From contig NZ_OBEL01000006.1 of assembly GCF_900215605.1 (NCBI RefSeq), positions 1 through 64,000 of the forward strand: a stretch of DNA of 64,000 nt, given 5' to 3'. The notes beneath the pieces are model-generated. The model was not told where the DNA came from. It did no database searches and saw only the letters and a list, made by a program, of their open reading frames with translations. Made by a program: the position numbers and the translations under genes. Shown piece after piece: positions 37,923 through 47,361 of this stretch (within the stretch, counting starts at the first letter, position 1; each line of letters begins with the position of its first letter). This DNA is from Cohaesibacter gelatinilyticus (GTDB lineage Bacteria > Pseudomonadota > Alphaproteobacteria > Rhizobiales > Cohaesibacteraceae).

Positions 37923-40577
37923 ATGGCATCGAAAAAAGACAGCAATTCTGGGAAAACAACAAAACCAGACGGCATGGGAGAAGCCCCACAAGCCGCATTT
38001 GAAGGCGTGCCTCTGTCCGATTCCATTTCCAGCTGGGCTGACGAGATAGCCCAAAGCGTAGAAACAAAAACAACGCCCCCCGCCAAACCAAAGCGCACCC
38101 GCAAAGCCAAGCCAGATGATAAGGATGTCACCGCCCGCCAAAAGGCTGCTGGCGGTCAGAATCCTGTTGCCGGTCTTGATATCTCGTTGGAAAAAGCTGA
38201 AGAGCTGGAACGTGTCACCAAGGAACGCAAAAAGGCTCAGAAGAAAAAGAAAAGCTCTGATCGCTCGGGGGTCACGGAAACCGTCACCGCTCTGGAGAAG
38301 CTGATCGAGCATGGCCGTCCGGAATTCATGGATGCCGAACCATGGCGCCCTCATCGCCCGGACAGACCGGAAAAATCCGAAGGCGGTGTGTCCTTTGATC
38401 TGGTTACCGAATTCGAGCCTTCTGGCGATCAACCCACCGCCATTGCCGATCTGGTAGAAGGTGTAAAGGATGGTGAAGCCACACAGGTTCTGCTTGGGGT
38501 GACTGGGTCTGGTAAAACCTTCACCATGGCGCAGATCATCGCCAAGACCCAGCGCCCGGCGTTAATTTTGGCACCAAACAAGACACTGGCAGCACAGCTC
38601 TATGGCGAGTTCAAAAGCTTCTTCCCGAACAATGCGGTAGAGTATTTTGTCTCCTACTATGACTATTACCAGCCAGAAGCCTATGTGCCGCGCACCGATA
38701 CCTTCATCGAGAAGGACAGCAGCGTCAACGAACAGATTGACCGCATGCGCCACTCCGCCACCCGTGCAGTACTGGAACGCGATGACGTAATCATCGTCGC
38801 ATCGGTTTCGTGCATCTATGGTATCGGCTCGGTTGAGACCTATACCGAGATGAGCTTCAAGATTGAGGTTGGTGACCAGATTGATCAGCGCCAATTGATG
38901 GCTGATCTGGTCGCGCTTCAATATCGACGCAATGATCAAGCTTTCCAGCGCGGCAACTTCCGTGTTCGCGGTGACATCATCGAGATCTTCCCAGCCCACT
39001 ATGAGGACCGCGCCTGGCGCGTCTCCATGTTTGGCGACGAAATCGAAGAAATCATGGAGTTTGACCCTCTCACCGGCAAAAAGGCCGGGGAGCTCGAATT
39101 CGTCAAGCTCTATGCGAACTCACACTATGTAACCCCACGCCCAACGCTCAATCAGGCGATTAAAAGCATCAAGAAGGAGATGGCTGAACGCATCGAAGAA
39201 CTTAACGCCCATGGCCGTCTACTGGAAGCCCAGAGACTCGAGCAGCGTTGCCGCTTCGATCTGGAAATGATGGAAGCAACCGGTGCATGTGCTGGCATTG
39301 AGAACTATTCCCGTTATCTCACCGGACGTCTTCCAGGTGAACCACCTCCCACTTTGTTTGAATATCTGCCCGACAATGCTCTGATCTTCATCGATGAGAG
39401 CCATGTCACCATAGGCCAGCTCGGCGCCATGTATCGGGGTGACTTCAGACGAAAAGCAACCTTGGCCGAATACGGCTTCCGCCTTCCAAGCTGCATGGAC
39501 AATCGTCCTTTGCGCTTTGAGGAATGGGATGCCATGCGCCCGCAAACCGTCGCCGTTTCCGCCACCCCGGGAAAATGGGAGATGGAAGAGACAGGCGGCG
39601 TCTTTGCCGAACAGGTCATTCGTCCAACTGGCTTGATTGACCCAGTCATTGAGATCCGCCCTGCCACCACGCAAGTGGATGATCTACTGGGTGAAGTGAA
39701 AGAAAAGGCCGCTGCTGGTTTCCGAACGTTAGTCACAACTCTGACCAAGCGCATGGCAGAAGACCTGACTGAATACCTGCATGAGCAAGGCGTCCGCGTG
39801 CGCTATATGCACTCCGATGTCGATACGCTGGAGCGGATCGAAATCATACGCGACCTGCGCCTTGGTGCCTTTGATGTTCTCATCGGCATCAACCTGCTAC
39901 GCGAGGGTCTGGATATTCCCGAATGTGGTCTTGTCGCCATTCTCGATGCAGACAAGGAAGGGTTCCTACGCTCGGAAACTTCCCTCATTCAGACCATTGG
40001 TCGTGCAGCCCGTAACGCAGACGGCAAGGTCATTCTTTATGCCGACCGCATGACTGGCTCCATGGAGCGCGCCATTGGCGAAACCAATCGCCGTCGTGAA
40101 AAGCAGACAGCCTATAACGAAGAACACGGAATCACGCCGCAAACAGTGAAGAAAAATATCGGCGATATTCTTGGCTCGGTCTATGAGGGCGATCATGTCA
40201 CCGTTGACAAAGGCATGGCAGAAGAAGGCCCGGCCTCCATTGGCCATAACCTGGAAGCCCATATCGAGGACTTGGAAAATCGGATGAAAGAGGCCGCTGG
40301 TAATCTGGAATTCGAAGAGGCGGCCCGTTTGCGCGACGAGGTCAAGCGCCTGCGCGAAACCGAACTTGCCATTGCCGATGATCCCCTTGCTCGCCAATCT
40401 TCCATTGAAAATCAGGCAGGTAGCTACAAGGGCGACAAAAAATACGGCAAGTCGGCCAACCTGCCCAAAGGCACCCGCATCCAGGAGCCTGATCTGGATG
40501 ATATGGGTCCTGGTACCGACCGCACTATACCCAAAGGTGGGCGCTCCTATCCAAAACCCAAGAGACGAAAAACATAA
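37923..40577 (+). CDS. uvrB: Excinuclease ABC subunit B
   Basis: An 884-residue UvrB, the damage-verifying helicase-like subunit of nucleotide excision repair. The core starts near residue 158 ([17 protein letters not shown]), with Walker [11 protein letters not shown], the beta-hairpin region [23 protein letters not shown], and motif [11 protein letters not shown]. The C-terminal UVR domain is [17 protein letters not shown]. It is longer than the usual 670-700 residues: about 155 extra N-terminal residues, rich in Lys, Ser and Pro, and a basic C-terminal tail. Such extensions occur in other Hyphomicrobiales. AAGGGG precedes the ATG. Confidence 0.96.
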   Translation: MASKKDSNSGKTTKPDGMGEAPQAAFEGVPLSDSISSWADEIAQSVETKTTPPAKPKRTRKAKPDDKDVTARQKAAGGQNPVAGLDISLEKAEELERVTKERKKAQKKKKSSDRSGVTETVTALEKLIEHGRPEFMDAEPWRPHRPDRPEKSEGGVSFDLVTEFEPSGDQPTAIADLVEGVKDGEATQVLLGVTGSGKTFTMAQIIAKTQRPALILAPNKTLAAQLYGEFKSFFPNNAVEYFVSYYDYYQPEAYVPRTDTFIEKDSSVNEQIDRMRHSATRAVLERDDVIIVASVSCIYGIGSVETYTEMSFKIEVGDQIDQRQLMADLVALQYRRNDQAFQRGNFRVRGDIIEIFPAHYEDRAWRVSMFGDEIEEIMEFDPLTGKKAGELEFVKLYANSHYVTPRPTLNQAIKSIKKEMAERIEELNAHGRLLEAQRLEQRCRFDLEMMEATGACAGIENYSRYLTGRLPGEPPPTLFEYLPDNALIFIDESHVTIGQLGAMYRGDFRRKATLAEYGFRLPSCMDNRPLRFEEWDAMRPQTVAVSATPGKWEMEETGGVFAEQVIRPTGLIDPVIEIRPATTQVDDLLGEVKEKAAAGFRTLVTTLTKRMAEDLTEYLHEQGVRVRYMHSDVDTLERIEIIRDLRLGAFDVLIGINLLREGLDIPECGLVAILDADKEGFLRSETSLIQTIGRAARNADGKVILYADRMTGSMERAIGETNRRREKQTAYNEEHGITPQTVKKNIGDILGSVYEGDHVTVDKGMAEEGPASIGHNLEAHIEDLENRMKEAAGNLEFEEAARLRDEVKRLRETELAIADDPLARQSSIENQAGSYKGDKKYGKSANLPKGTRIQEPDLDDMGPGTDRTIPKGGRSYPKPKRRKT

Positions 40578-40591
40578 AATACAACTATAGA

Positions 40592-40630
40592 TTGTTATTT
40601 TATGTCATTTAAGTGACTGAAAAATAACAA
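40592..40630. terminator. AT-rich hairpin after uvrB
   Basis: TTGTTATTTT (40592-40601) pairs perfectly with AAAATAACAA (40621-40630) and encloses an inner GTCA/TGAC pair. It starts 15 bp after uvrB. Low GC makes it a weak terminator; it could be an operator for the Crp/Fnr gene, about 100 bp downstream. Confidence 0.4.
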
Positions 40631-40728
40631 AATAAAAGCTTTGCAATTTAAAACAATAACTTGCTTTCTAAGCAGAAAGCCGTATATGGTCGATCTCGGG
40701 ATCATAAGATCATAGTGCGAGTAGACCA

Positions 40729-41463
40729 GTGCAAACATCTGAGCTGTTGCATCAGGTGCCATTGTTCAATGGCCTTGATGAGCAGATAATTGACCATTTC
40801 TGCGCTCATACAAATCAACGACAGATCAAGAAGGGCACAATGATTTGTGCTCCGGATGATGTCGCGCACAATTTCTACATCGTACAATCAGGTTGGGTAA
40901 AGCTTTTCCGTGATACACAGGACGGTCAGGAAGCCGTGCTGGATATCCTCAGTACCTTTGGAATGTTTGGCGAAAACAGCCTCTTTGGCAAGAGCGACTA
41001 TGGCTGGTACGCAGAAGCAGTCGAAGACACCACTCTGTTCTCCATTCCTGTCAGCATTCTGAAAGAAGCAATCAAGAACCATCAGGGCGTAGCCGTCAAC
41101 ATGATCACGGCCATGTCGGAACATCGACGCAAGCTGGATGGTGAAATCGAGCGTTTCATGCTGCAAAACGCACCACAACGGGTCGGATGTTTCCTGCTCA
41201 AACTGGTGCCCCAGTCTGCATGGGATGGTGAGACACCCTGTCCACCAATCAATCTGCCATACAACAAGGCATTGGTGGCAACACGCTTGGGAATGACCCC
41301 AGAAACCTTCTCTCGTGCGCTCAAAGCCCTGAAGAAAAACACGGATATCACGGTCAAACAATCAACGATCCATATCGATGATGTTGATTCCCTCACCAGT
41401 TATTCTTGTCAGGCTTGCTCAAGTTTCTTCCCATGTGATGGTGACGACGAAGAGCGCGATTAA
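40729..41463 (+). CDS. Crp/Fnr family regulator with C-terminal cysteine cluster
   Basis: A 244-residue Crp/Fnr regulator: cyclic-nucleotide-binding fold (about 12-125), a dimer helix (about 125-150) and a winged HTH (NKALVATRLGMTPETFSRALKAL given as motif, about 178-200). The E-x-x-R/SR recognition segment is present as ETFSRAL. The N-terminal Cys cluster of FNR is missing. Instead the C-terminus has CQACSSFFPC (Cys227, 230 and 236) followed by an acidic DGDDEERD tail. The start is a GTG at 40729 without a strong ribosome site. The ligand could be a redox signal, a metal or NO; this is inference. Confidence 0.88.
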   Translation: MQTSELLHQVPLFNGLDEQIIDHFCAHTNQRQIKKGTMICAPDDVAHNFYIVQSGWVKLFRDTQDGQEAVLDILSTFGMFGENSLFGKSDYGWYAEAVEDTTLFSIPVSILKEAIKNHQGVAVNMITAMSEHRRKLDGEIERFMLQNAPQRVGCFLLKLVPQSAWDGETPCPPINLPYNKALVATRLGMTPETFSRALKALKKNTDITVKQSTIHIDDVDSLTSYSCQACSSFFPCDGDDEERD

Positions 41464-41472
41464 CTCACCAGA

Positions 41473-41850
41473 TCACTCTGATTTGGCAAGCATATAGAGC
41501 CAGGACCAGTCAAGACGTTCAGGCTCTTTGATATAAAGCTCTTTCTGGTCAATCACAGACTTCAGGTAGCTATAATCAAATACCCATTTTTGTTCAGCTT
41601 TTTCATCCCTATCGCCCTTACTTGGACTTTCCATAAGTCCCTCTGAACCAACATGAATGCCAACGCTGGCTTGAGGTCGATCATCCCGCAACAAAAACTC
41701 TGTTTGTTGCCCCTCTCCCTCAGAAAGAGCAGCCTCCAATATGGCTTTCACTTCTGGCGACTGGATTTGCGCAAGCGAATGATTGCAGATTTCAAGATAA
41801 GTCTGCAACAGTGCTTCAAATTCTGGATCATTCTGTCGATCAGTGGTCAT
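41473..41850 (-). CDS. Hypothetical protein, 125 residues
   Basis: A soluble, acidic protein of no family I recognise. The N-terminal half is helical (FEALLQTYLEICNHSLAQI). A polar, possibly disordered middle (ESPSKGDRDEKAEQ) follows, then an aromatic-rich end (KWVFDYSYLKSV, RLDWSWLYMLAKSE). AGGTG precedes the ATG. It converges on the Crp/Fnr gene with 9 bp between the stops. Codon use resembles the neighbours, so it is probably genuine. Confidence 0.75.
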   Translation of the reverse strand: MTTDRQNDPEFEALLQTYLEICNHSLAQIQSPEVKAILEAALSEGEGQQTEFLLRDDRPQASVGIHVGSEGLMESPSKGDRDEKAEQKWVFDYSYLKSVIDQKELYIKEPERLDWSWLYMLAKSE

Positions 41851-42122
41851 CTTGCACCTGCTTTCACAAGATTAGGTCGTAAATCTGTGTCATGTATCAC
41901 CATATGAGCGCCGGAATTTCCTGCAATTGACACCTGTCAATCGCATACCTTTTCCGTTCCCATGCCCATCTACTGATCTAGAAGCTGAGGTTTTGACCAA
42001 TTGCAAATCAATTATCCACTCACTTCCTGAACACATTCACATAGCGCGAATGTGATTCCACTGTGTATCAGATCGGATGCTATACAGAGGCACGTACCAT
42101 CCCAACTCCGTTGAATATAGAA

Positions 42123-42839
42123 ATGACCGAACTTCTGCTCGCCTACGGCGCTGGCCTGCTTACCCTCATCAATCCTTGTGTTCTGCCAGTACTGCCTATT
42201 GTTCTGGCTTCGGCATTATCGAAAGACAAACGCGGCCCCCTTGCTCTTGCAGCTGGCCTTTCTCTCTCCTTTGTTACACTCGGCATGCTGGTTGCAACAC
42301 TCGGTCATTCCATTGGTCTGACCGAAGACACATTGTCTCGTGCAGGAGCCTTCCTGATGCTGGTCTTTGGAGCTATCCTGCTGATCCCGACCTTTGGTCG
42401 CCGCTTCGAGTTGGCCACAGCTGGCATGGCATCTGGTGCGGATGCCAAATTGCATGGGATGGATCTATCCGGCTTCAAAGGTCAATTTCTTGGCGGTCTG
42501 TTGCTTGGCGCCGTCTGGTCACCATGTATCGGTCCAACACTTGGCGGTGCCATCGCACTGGCGTCTCAAGGTGAAAGTCTGCTTTGGGCTGCCTTGATCA
42601 TGATTTTCTTCGCCCTTGGCATCTCCACTCTCATTCTTGGCTTGGGCTTCGGTGCTGGCAATGCAATCCGCTCCCGCACCAATGCCCTACGCACCATCGC
42701 CGAAAAGTCCAAACCTCTTATGGGCATCCTCTTCATTACGGTTGGCCTGATGATCCTGTTCAAGATCCACCATGTGCTGGAAGCCTGGGCAATTCAGGCA
42801 TTACCCATCTGGCTTCAGGATCTGTCGGTTGCCTTATAG
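42123..42839 (+). CDS. ccdA: CcdA-type thiol transporter
   Basis: A 238-residue membrane protein with about six helices and the two CcdA half-site cysteines, Cys19 in NPCVLPVLP and Cys135 in WSPCIGPTL. CcdA passes electrons from cytoplasmic thioredoxin to periplasmic thiol proteins used in cytochrome c maturation or disulfide reduction. The frame opens at 42063, but the ATG at 42123 places the first helix correctly. The next gene, a periplasmic thioredoxin-fold protein 37 bp on, is the likely partner. Confidence 0.92.
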   Translation: MTELLLAYGAGLLTLINPCVLPVLPIVLASALSKDKRGPLALAAGLSLSFVTLGMLVATLGHSIGLTEDTLSRAGAFLMLVFGAILLIPTFGRRFELATAGMASGADAKLHGMDLSGFKGQFLGGLLLGAVWSPCIGPTLGGAIALASQGESLLWAALIMIFFALGISTLILGLGFGAGNAIRSRTNALRTIAEKSKPLMGILFITVGLMILFKIHHVLEAWAIQALPIWLQDLSVAL

Positions 42840-42876
42840 AAACACTCACTCTCGCTCATTCTTCAAGGAAAGCATC

Positions 42877-43275
42877 ATGATGACACGTCGTTTTCTTCTC
42901 ACATTTCTTGCCCTCATCACGTTCGCACCGATGGCCATTGCCGGGCAAGGTACTGATTACAAACCTGGTCTGATCAAACAAGCACTCGCGGACGGAAAAA
43001 CTGTTCTGGTAGATTACAAAGCCAGCTGGTGCTCCACCTGTGCTCGTCAGGAACGCGTGATCGAGAGCCTGCGCAAAGGCGACCCAGCCTATGATAAAGC
43101 CATCACCTTCATCAATGTCGATTGGGATCAATATGGCGATCACGAAGTTACGACTTCCCGCAATGTCCCACGCCGCTCCACCTTACTGTTGCTCAAAGGC
43201 AACGAAGAACTGGGACGTATTGTTGCAGGCACCGGCCAGAGCCAGATCAAGGCCTTGCTCGACAAAGCGCTGTAA
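42877..43275 (+). CDS. Periplasmic thioredoxin-fold protein
   Basis: A 132-residue protein with a signal peptide (residues 1-22, ending AIAG) and a thioredoxin fold carrying the redox site WCSTC (Cys52, Cys55). The rest resembles the C-terminal domain of DsbD (VDYKASWC, FINVDWDQYG, PRRSTLLLLKG). Together with CcdA it would form a split DsbD system bringing reductant to the periplasm. AAGGAA precedes the ATG. Confidence 0.9.
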   Translation: MMTRRFLLTFLALITFAPMAIAGQGTDYKPGLIKQALADGKTVLVDYKASWCSTCARQERVIESLRKGDPAYDKAITFINVDWDQYGDHEVTTSRNVPRRSTLLLLKGNEELGRIVAGTGQSQIKALLDKAL

Positions 43276-43405
43276 GCCTCAATCTCTATTACATCCATCA
43301 AAGCGGGCCTGACCGCTTTGACCATATTCTACTTTCATTCCCGTCTCAGACTGGCTAAGTCTTGGCTTAAATTTGTTCATGTTTCCAGCCAGAGCCAAAC
43401 AGACC

Positions 43406-44200
43406 ATGTCCAGCTTCACCACCCCACTTCGGCTCGCCTTTGAAAGCTATCGCTTTCTGCTCACCAATCTGCATCACCTATGGAAATTGGCTACGATCAG
43501 GCTTGTCGCAACCCTGACCAGCGCCAGCCTGATTGAATGGATAAGCTTGGAAATTGAAGACCAATGGCTGGACATGAAATTTTCCGGCAAGTTCTTCCTC
43601 TTCACATTTGCCAAAATTCTGGTTTATGTCATCACCTTCAGTTCCGTAGCCATTACCTGGCACAAGGCAACACTGAACCAGGAGGGCCTGAAACAGGCAC
43701 TGACGCCCAAACTGAATGTAACCAGCCGCCGCTATGCCCTGCATAGCCTGCTTCTCTCAGGCAGTATCCTGATGACCATTGCCATCGCTCTATTCGGCAC
43801 CAACACCTTGGCCGCAGCTCTGGCACCGCTAGTCTCGCAAGAAGAGAAGGTCGCCAGTCGACTGATTACGATGCCGACATTGCTTTTCATATTGGTCGCA
43901 AGCTGTAAATGGCTGCCAACCCTTCCCTCTTTAGCGACGGATAAAATTCCAGATCGACCTTGGAAATTGGAATGGAAGAACATTCCAATTTCATCTGCCA
44001 TATCTCTTTTTATTATATGCTTGGTAACACTGACCCCACTCGCACTAATCAGCAAGCAACTTCTACAGTTTGCGAACAACAGCAATATCTGGAGCCAAAT
44101 TCCGCTTGTGCTCCTGTCGGAATTAGTCATGGGATGCGCGCTTTTATGCTTTCTCGCAGGCCTCAGCCTGTATCATTACAAAACCCGAAATTCGCATTAA
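43406..44200 (+). CDS. Hypothetical multi-pass membrane protein
   Basis: A 264-residue protein with roughly six hydrophobic segments (for example ITFSSVAIT, LLLSGSILMTIAIALF, LLFILVAS, AISLFIICLVTLTPLALI and LSELVMGCALLCFLAGL). No family is recognised. The start is uncertain: ATG at 43406 is chosen because it places the first helix normally; ATG at 43379 and TTG at 43373 are in frame, and none has a strong ribosome site. It ends 97 bp before the methyltransferase. Confidence 0.7.
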   Translation: MSSFTTPLRLAFESYRFLLTNLHHLWKLATIRLVATLTSASLIEWISLEIEDQWLDMKFSGKFFLFTFAKILVYVITFSSVAITWHKATLNQEGLKQALTPKLNVTSRRYALHSLLLSGSILMTIAIALFGTNTLAAALAPLVSQEEKVASRLITMPTLLFILVASCKWLPTLPSLATDKIPDRPWKLEWKNIPISSAISLFIICLVTLTPLALISKQLLQFANNSNIWSQIPLVLLSELVMGCALLCFLAGLSLYHYKTRNSH

Positions 44201-44297
44201 CCATTTGTTGACATTAACCAATTTCCAAAGTCAAAGCCGAAAAGTCCAAAATATATGCTATGGTCATCCCACCACTGAACGTGTCGGGGAGGAACCC

Positions 44298-44915
44298 ATG
44301 CCAAGCAAACCACAATCCTTGAAAATGCGAATTTTTCCGACCAGCCATCGACTGCTGTTGGAACGCATCTTGCGCACAGAAATTCCCAAAGCACACGGCA
44401 AAGTTCTGGTTCTGGGTACCGGCTATGATCCATATGGTCATCTGATCCCGGACGGATGTGATGTAACCCGTACTGATATCGAAGATGAATATGATATTGA
44501 TATGGTTGCTGATGCGCACGATCTTCCGTTCGATGACAACAGCTACGACACCATCATCGCAATTGAGGTGTTCGAGCATCTGCAATACCCTCACAAGGCA
44601 GCTGAGGAAGTGCGTCGTGTTCTTAAACCTGGCGGCAAAGCAATGATCTCCACCCCATTCCTGTTTCGGGTACACGGCGATCCATATGACTTCACCCGCT
44701 TCACCAAAAGCGGCCTGAAAACCCACTTCGAAAAGTTCAGCAAAACCTCAATCGAAGGATATGGCAATCGCGTCCACGTGATCTGGGATATCATCACCAC
44801 ATCCTTCCGCTACGCAGCACTGGGCATGTGCCTGAATCACGTTTTTGCCAATCTATGGCCGCGTTCAAACAGTTCAGATAGCCCAAGCGGCTTCTTCCTG
44901 ACTGCCACAAAATAA
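44298..44915 (+). CDS. Class I SAM-dependent methyltransferase
   Basis: A 205-residue methyltransferase. Motif I is VLVLGTGYDPYG (about residues 37-48), the acidic turn after beta-2 is TDIEDEYD, motif post-I is DMVADAHDLPFDDNSYD, and motif III is LKPGGKAMISTP. The layout is that of the Methyltransf_11 family. The ATG at 44298 follows GGGGAGGAACC. Substrate unknown. A GGAGCGG/CCGCTCC hairpin follows. Confidence 0.88.
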   Translation: MPSKPQSLKMRIFPTSHRLLLERILRTEIPKAHGKVLVLGTGYDPYGHLIPDGCDVTRTDIEDEYDIDMVADAHDLPFDDNSYDTIIAIEVFEHLQYPHKAAEEVRRVLKPGGKAMISTPFLFRVHGDPYDFTRFTKSGLKTHFEKFSKTSIEGYGNRVHVIWDIITTSFRYAALGMCLNHVFANLWPRSNSSDSPSGFFLTATK

Positions 44916-44918
44916 CAA

Positions 44919-44936
44919 GGAGCGGATAACCGCTCC
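44919..44936. terminator. Short hairpin after methyltransferase gene
   Basis: GGAGCGG-ATAA-CCGCTCC lies just after the methyltransferase stop and before the end of a converging gene. A short T-run follows about 8 bp later, so it is a modest terminator. Confidence 0.5.
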
Positions 44937-44954
44937 CCCTACCCTTTTTCGATA

Positions 44955-45509
44955 TCACTGCAAATCGGAACAGGCAGACATATCGGCCGGGTCCAGCCGA
45001 AAGAGCTGATCATCCTTATTCGTTCCAAACCAATGGGATTGATCAGCACTCTCTTCGCCACAAAAACTGCCAAGCAGCATGCCACCAGTCTTGCGCAAGT
45101 CAATCAACATTGATCCGTTGGGCTTGAAGCGATAGGCGAAACGGCCTCCATCACATTCAACACCGCACAATCGTGCGCCACTCTCATTGGTGCAATAAAC
45201 AGTTTGCTTCAGACGACGTTGGTTTCGGAATCTCACGTCAACCAAGGCAACCTGCTCTTTCACTCGGCCGCCTTGGCCTTGTGACAGCGCAGCCTCATCG
45301 AAATTATAGGCGCTTGGTCGATGCACAAAGCGAATTTGCGTCACTTGCTGAGCAGGGTTTTTCGCTAAATGCGCCTTATTATAGGTGCGTATGAAACATT
45401 GATCTGATCCATAGCGCAGTTCAGCGGCCTGCACCCCAGTAGGCAGAATACAAGCCGTTGCAATCAGTGTAGCCACTCCCAACCTCAAAAGTTGTCTTTT
45501 CCTTTCCAT
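44955..45509 (-). CDS. Exported hypothetical protein, 184 residues
   Basis: A signal peptide (basic MERKRQ, hydrophobic core, cleavage near VQAAE) leads a protein with seven further cysteines spread through the mature part, so disulfides are likely. RFAYRFKPNGSMLIDL and a C-terminal SACSDLQ are visible. It resembles conserved rhizobial exported proteins of unknown function, but I cannot name a domain. GGGGAGAG precedes the ATG at 45509. Confidence 0.78.
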   Translation of the reverse strand: MERKRQLLRLGVATLIATACILPTGVQAAELRYGSDQCFIRTYNKAHLAKNPAQQVTQIRFVHRPSAYNFDEAALSQGQGGRVKEQVALVDVRFRNQRRLKQTVYCTNESGARLCGVECDGGRFAYRFKPNGSMLIDLRKTGGMLLGSFCGEESADQSHWFGTNKDDQLFRLDPADMSACSDLQ

Positions 45510-45699
45510 GATCTCTCCCCCTCTCATGGAACAATCAATCTATCTTTGAGTGTAACAAGCCGACGGGCAATCACCAAACAATCGAACGATGTTGCACCGC
45601 ATCACACTCTCGCCATTTTGTATCCCTAGCTCTGTCTCTGCGACGCCCAATGCTCTGCCCGATCAAGAAGGCAGACAACGAGCTAAAAGGACACCCGCA

Positions 45700-46068
45700 A
45701 TGAAAATGCTGACCATAGCTGCCCTGATGATGAGCGCCGGCCTCCTCTTTGTGACCGTCCTTGCTGACGTAAGTCATGCCAAGGCATCCGAGCAATGCGG
45801 CAAGGCTTCCTGGTATGCTCTTACATCCAAAACCGCATCTGGTGAATATGCCAACCCAGCCAAGATGACAGCAGCGCATCGCAGCCTGAAATTCGGCACA
45901 AAGGTACGCGTCAAGAATATGCGAAATGGCAAAGCCGTGACCTTGCGCATAAATGACCGTGGCCCCTTCATCAAAGGACGTATCATTGACGTGACCAAGG
46001 CAGCTGCAGGCAAGCTCGGCTTCATCAATGCGGGCACCACCAAAGTCTGCCTGCAAATTATCAAATAA
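45700..46068 (+). CDS. RlpA-like septal/cell-wall protein
   Basis: A 122-residue exported protein: signal peptide to about residue 28 (SHAKA), then a double-psi beta-barrel of the RlpA/expansin type. CGKASWYALTSKTASGE, HRSLKFGTKVRVKN and INDRGPFIKGRIIDVTKAAA are spread over residues 33-108. RlpA proteins act as lytic transglycosylases on denuded glycan. This one lacks the SPOR domain of full-length RlpA. The ATG at 45700 follows AAGGA; an earlier start would add a non-signal N-terminus. Confidence 0.9.
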   Translation: MKMLTIAALMMSAGLLFVTVLADVSHAKASEQCGKASWYALTSKTASGEYANPAKMTAAHRSLKFGTKVRVKNMRNGKAVTLRINDRGPFIKGRIIDVTKAAAGKLGFINAGTTKVCLQIIK

Positions 46069-46091
46069 GATATATTGAACGGAGAGCGCTC

Positions 46092-46349
46092 TTATTGAGG
46101 CGTAAAGTCCGTTGGCTTTTCGATTTCATAGATGCCATCCGTGATGGCATCTATCTGCTTCATAAGCACCGCACGGGCGTCATATAGCCCGCGATTATAG
46201 AAATAGGGAGCCATTTCCTCAATCAGGAAATCGAGCAGAAATTCTGCTGGAAATCGCCCCAAATCCTGATCCATTTCCTCACGAAAATAGCCCTGCAGCT
46301 TCTCCACCAATATGGCACGTTCCTCTTTGGAGAAAACAATCTTGCTCAT
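46092..46349 (-). CDS. DUF2164 family protein
   Basis: An 85-residue helical protein: FSKEERAILVEKLQGYF, then DLGRFPAEFLLDFLIEEMAPYFYNRGL as conserved pieces. These match DUF2164, a small family of unknown function. AAGGAG lies 9 nt before the ATG at 46349. It follows the MBL-fold hydrolase on the same strand by 52 bp and is likely cotranscribed with it. Confidence 0.88.
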   Translation of the reverse strand: MSKIVFSKEERAILVEKLQGYFREEMDQDLGRFPAEFLLDFLIEEMAPYFYNRGLYDARAVLMKQIDAITDGIYEIEKPTDFTPQ

Positions 46350-46401
46350 ATAGCGTCTCCTTTTCAGGTGAAAGGTTACGGGATTTTCCGCTTGGATTCC
46401 C

Positions 46402-47037
46402 TTACAAGCCCTGCAGGAATGGATTGTTGCGCCGTTCTTCACCAATCGTGGAATGATTGCCGTGACCACACAGAAAGGTCACATCATCTCCCAATGGGAG
46501 TAACTTGTCGCGAATGGAGTTCAACAAGGTCTGATGATCGCCACCAGGCAAATCGGTGCGGCCAATTGAGCCATTGAACAAGACATCGCCAACGATAGCG
46601 AAGTTGGCGTCCTTGTTGACGAACACCACATGTCCCGGCGCATGGCCCGGACAATGTAATACGTCAAAGGACATACCAGCAATATCGACCTGGTCACCCT
46701 CATTGAGCCAACGATCAGGCTCACATGGTTTCGCACTTGGCAGGCCGAACTGAATAGCCTGATCTGCTACGCGTTCCATAAGCATCCGGTCCGCTTCATG
46801 GGGACCTTCCACATCGACATCCAGCGCATCGCGCAGCTCCACAGCACCACCGACATGATCAATATGGCCATGGGTGATCAGGATCCGTTCAACATCGATC
46901 TTTTCCTCTTCCAGAACCGACAGGATCTTGTCCATGTCCCCACCCGGATCAATCACGACGCCCTTGCCGGTTTCTTCATCCCAAACAAGGGTACAATTCT
47001 GCTGAAACGGCGTTACGGGAATAATGGCAACTTTCAT
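46402..47037 (-). CDS. MBL-fold hydrolase (YcbL/glyoxalase II-like)
   Basis: A 211-residue metallo-beta-lactamase-fold hydrolase with the zinc motif THGHIDH (His56, His58, Asp60, His61), further ligands in CPGHAPGH and VGDVLF, and CGHGNHSTIGEER at the C-terminus. The short single-domain form fits the YcbL type, with likely hydroxyacylglutathione or related thioester hydrolysis. AGGAAG precedes the ATG. Downstream is the DUF2164 gene. Confidence 0.92.
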   Translation of the reverse strand: MKVAIIPVTPFQQNCTLVWDEETGKGVVIDPGGDMDKILSVLEEEKIDVERILITHGHIDHVGGAVELRDALDVDVEGPHEADRMLMERVADQAIQFGLPSAKPCEPDRWLNEGDQVDIAGMSFDVLHCPGHAPGHVVFVNKDANFAIVGDVLFNGSIGRTDLPGGDHQTLLNSIRDKLLPLGDDVTFLCGHGNHSTIGEERRNNPFLQGL

Positions 47038-47220
47038 AATGTCTTCCTGTCTTCATGAATGACAAGTAGCTTTAGGCAAACATACGCGTTCACCAGCTTT
47101 TGGCCTTTTCTATTACCTCATGCTTAGCCCAGTGAAAGAGAAAAGCAAACCGGAAAACAAGACAGTGAACCAATAGTCACTTCGCATCGTCTAAAGAATG
47201 AAAGCAAAGAAGGAGGCAGG

Positions 47221-47361
47221 ATGATCATGACAGAACAAGAGAACCACGACACCAGAGAGCAAACAGTCCTCCCATGCTCTTTTGGTGACAAAACCGCTCT
47301 GCTGGAATGGTCCATCCTGCCAATTCTCGTCTCCTTTGTCATAATGGCAGCAACGATCTGA
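47221..47361 (+). CDS. Small membrane protein, 46 residues
   Basis: The frame begins MIMTEQENHDTREQ and ends in the hydrophobic LEWSILPILVSFVIMAATI, a predicted membrane helix. A strong AAGGAGG ribosome site (47209-47216) lies 4 nt before the first ATG and 10 nt before a second in-frame ATG at 47227. The latter is the better-spaced start. It stands alone in a 450-bp gap between the MBL gene and an exported protein. No family recognised. Confidence 0.55.
   Translation: MIMTEQENHDTREQTVLPCSFGDKTALLEWSILPILVSFVIMAATI

Noticed and set aside
40690-40728. Possible FNR box upstream of the Crp/Fnr gene (two ATCAT copies)
   Set aside because: The copies are in direct orientation and lack the TTGAT-N4-ATCAA symmetry.
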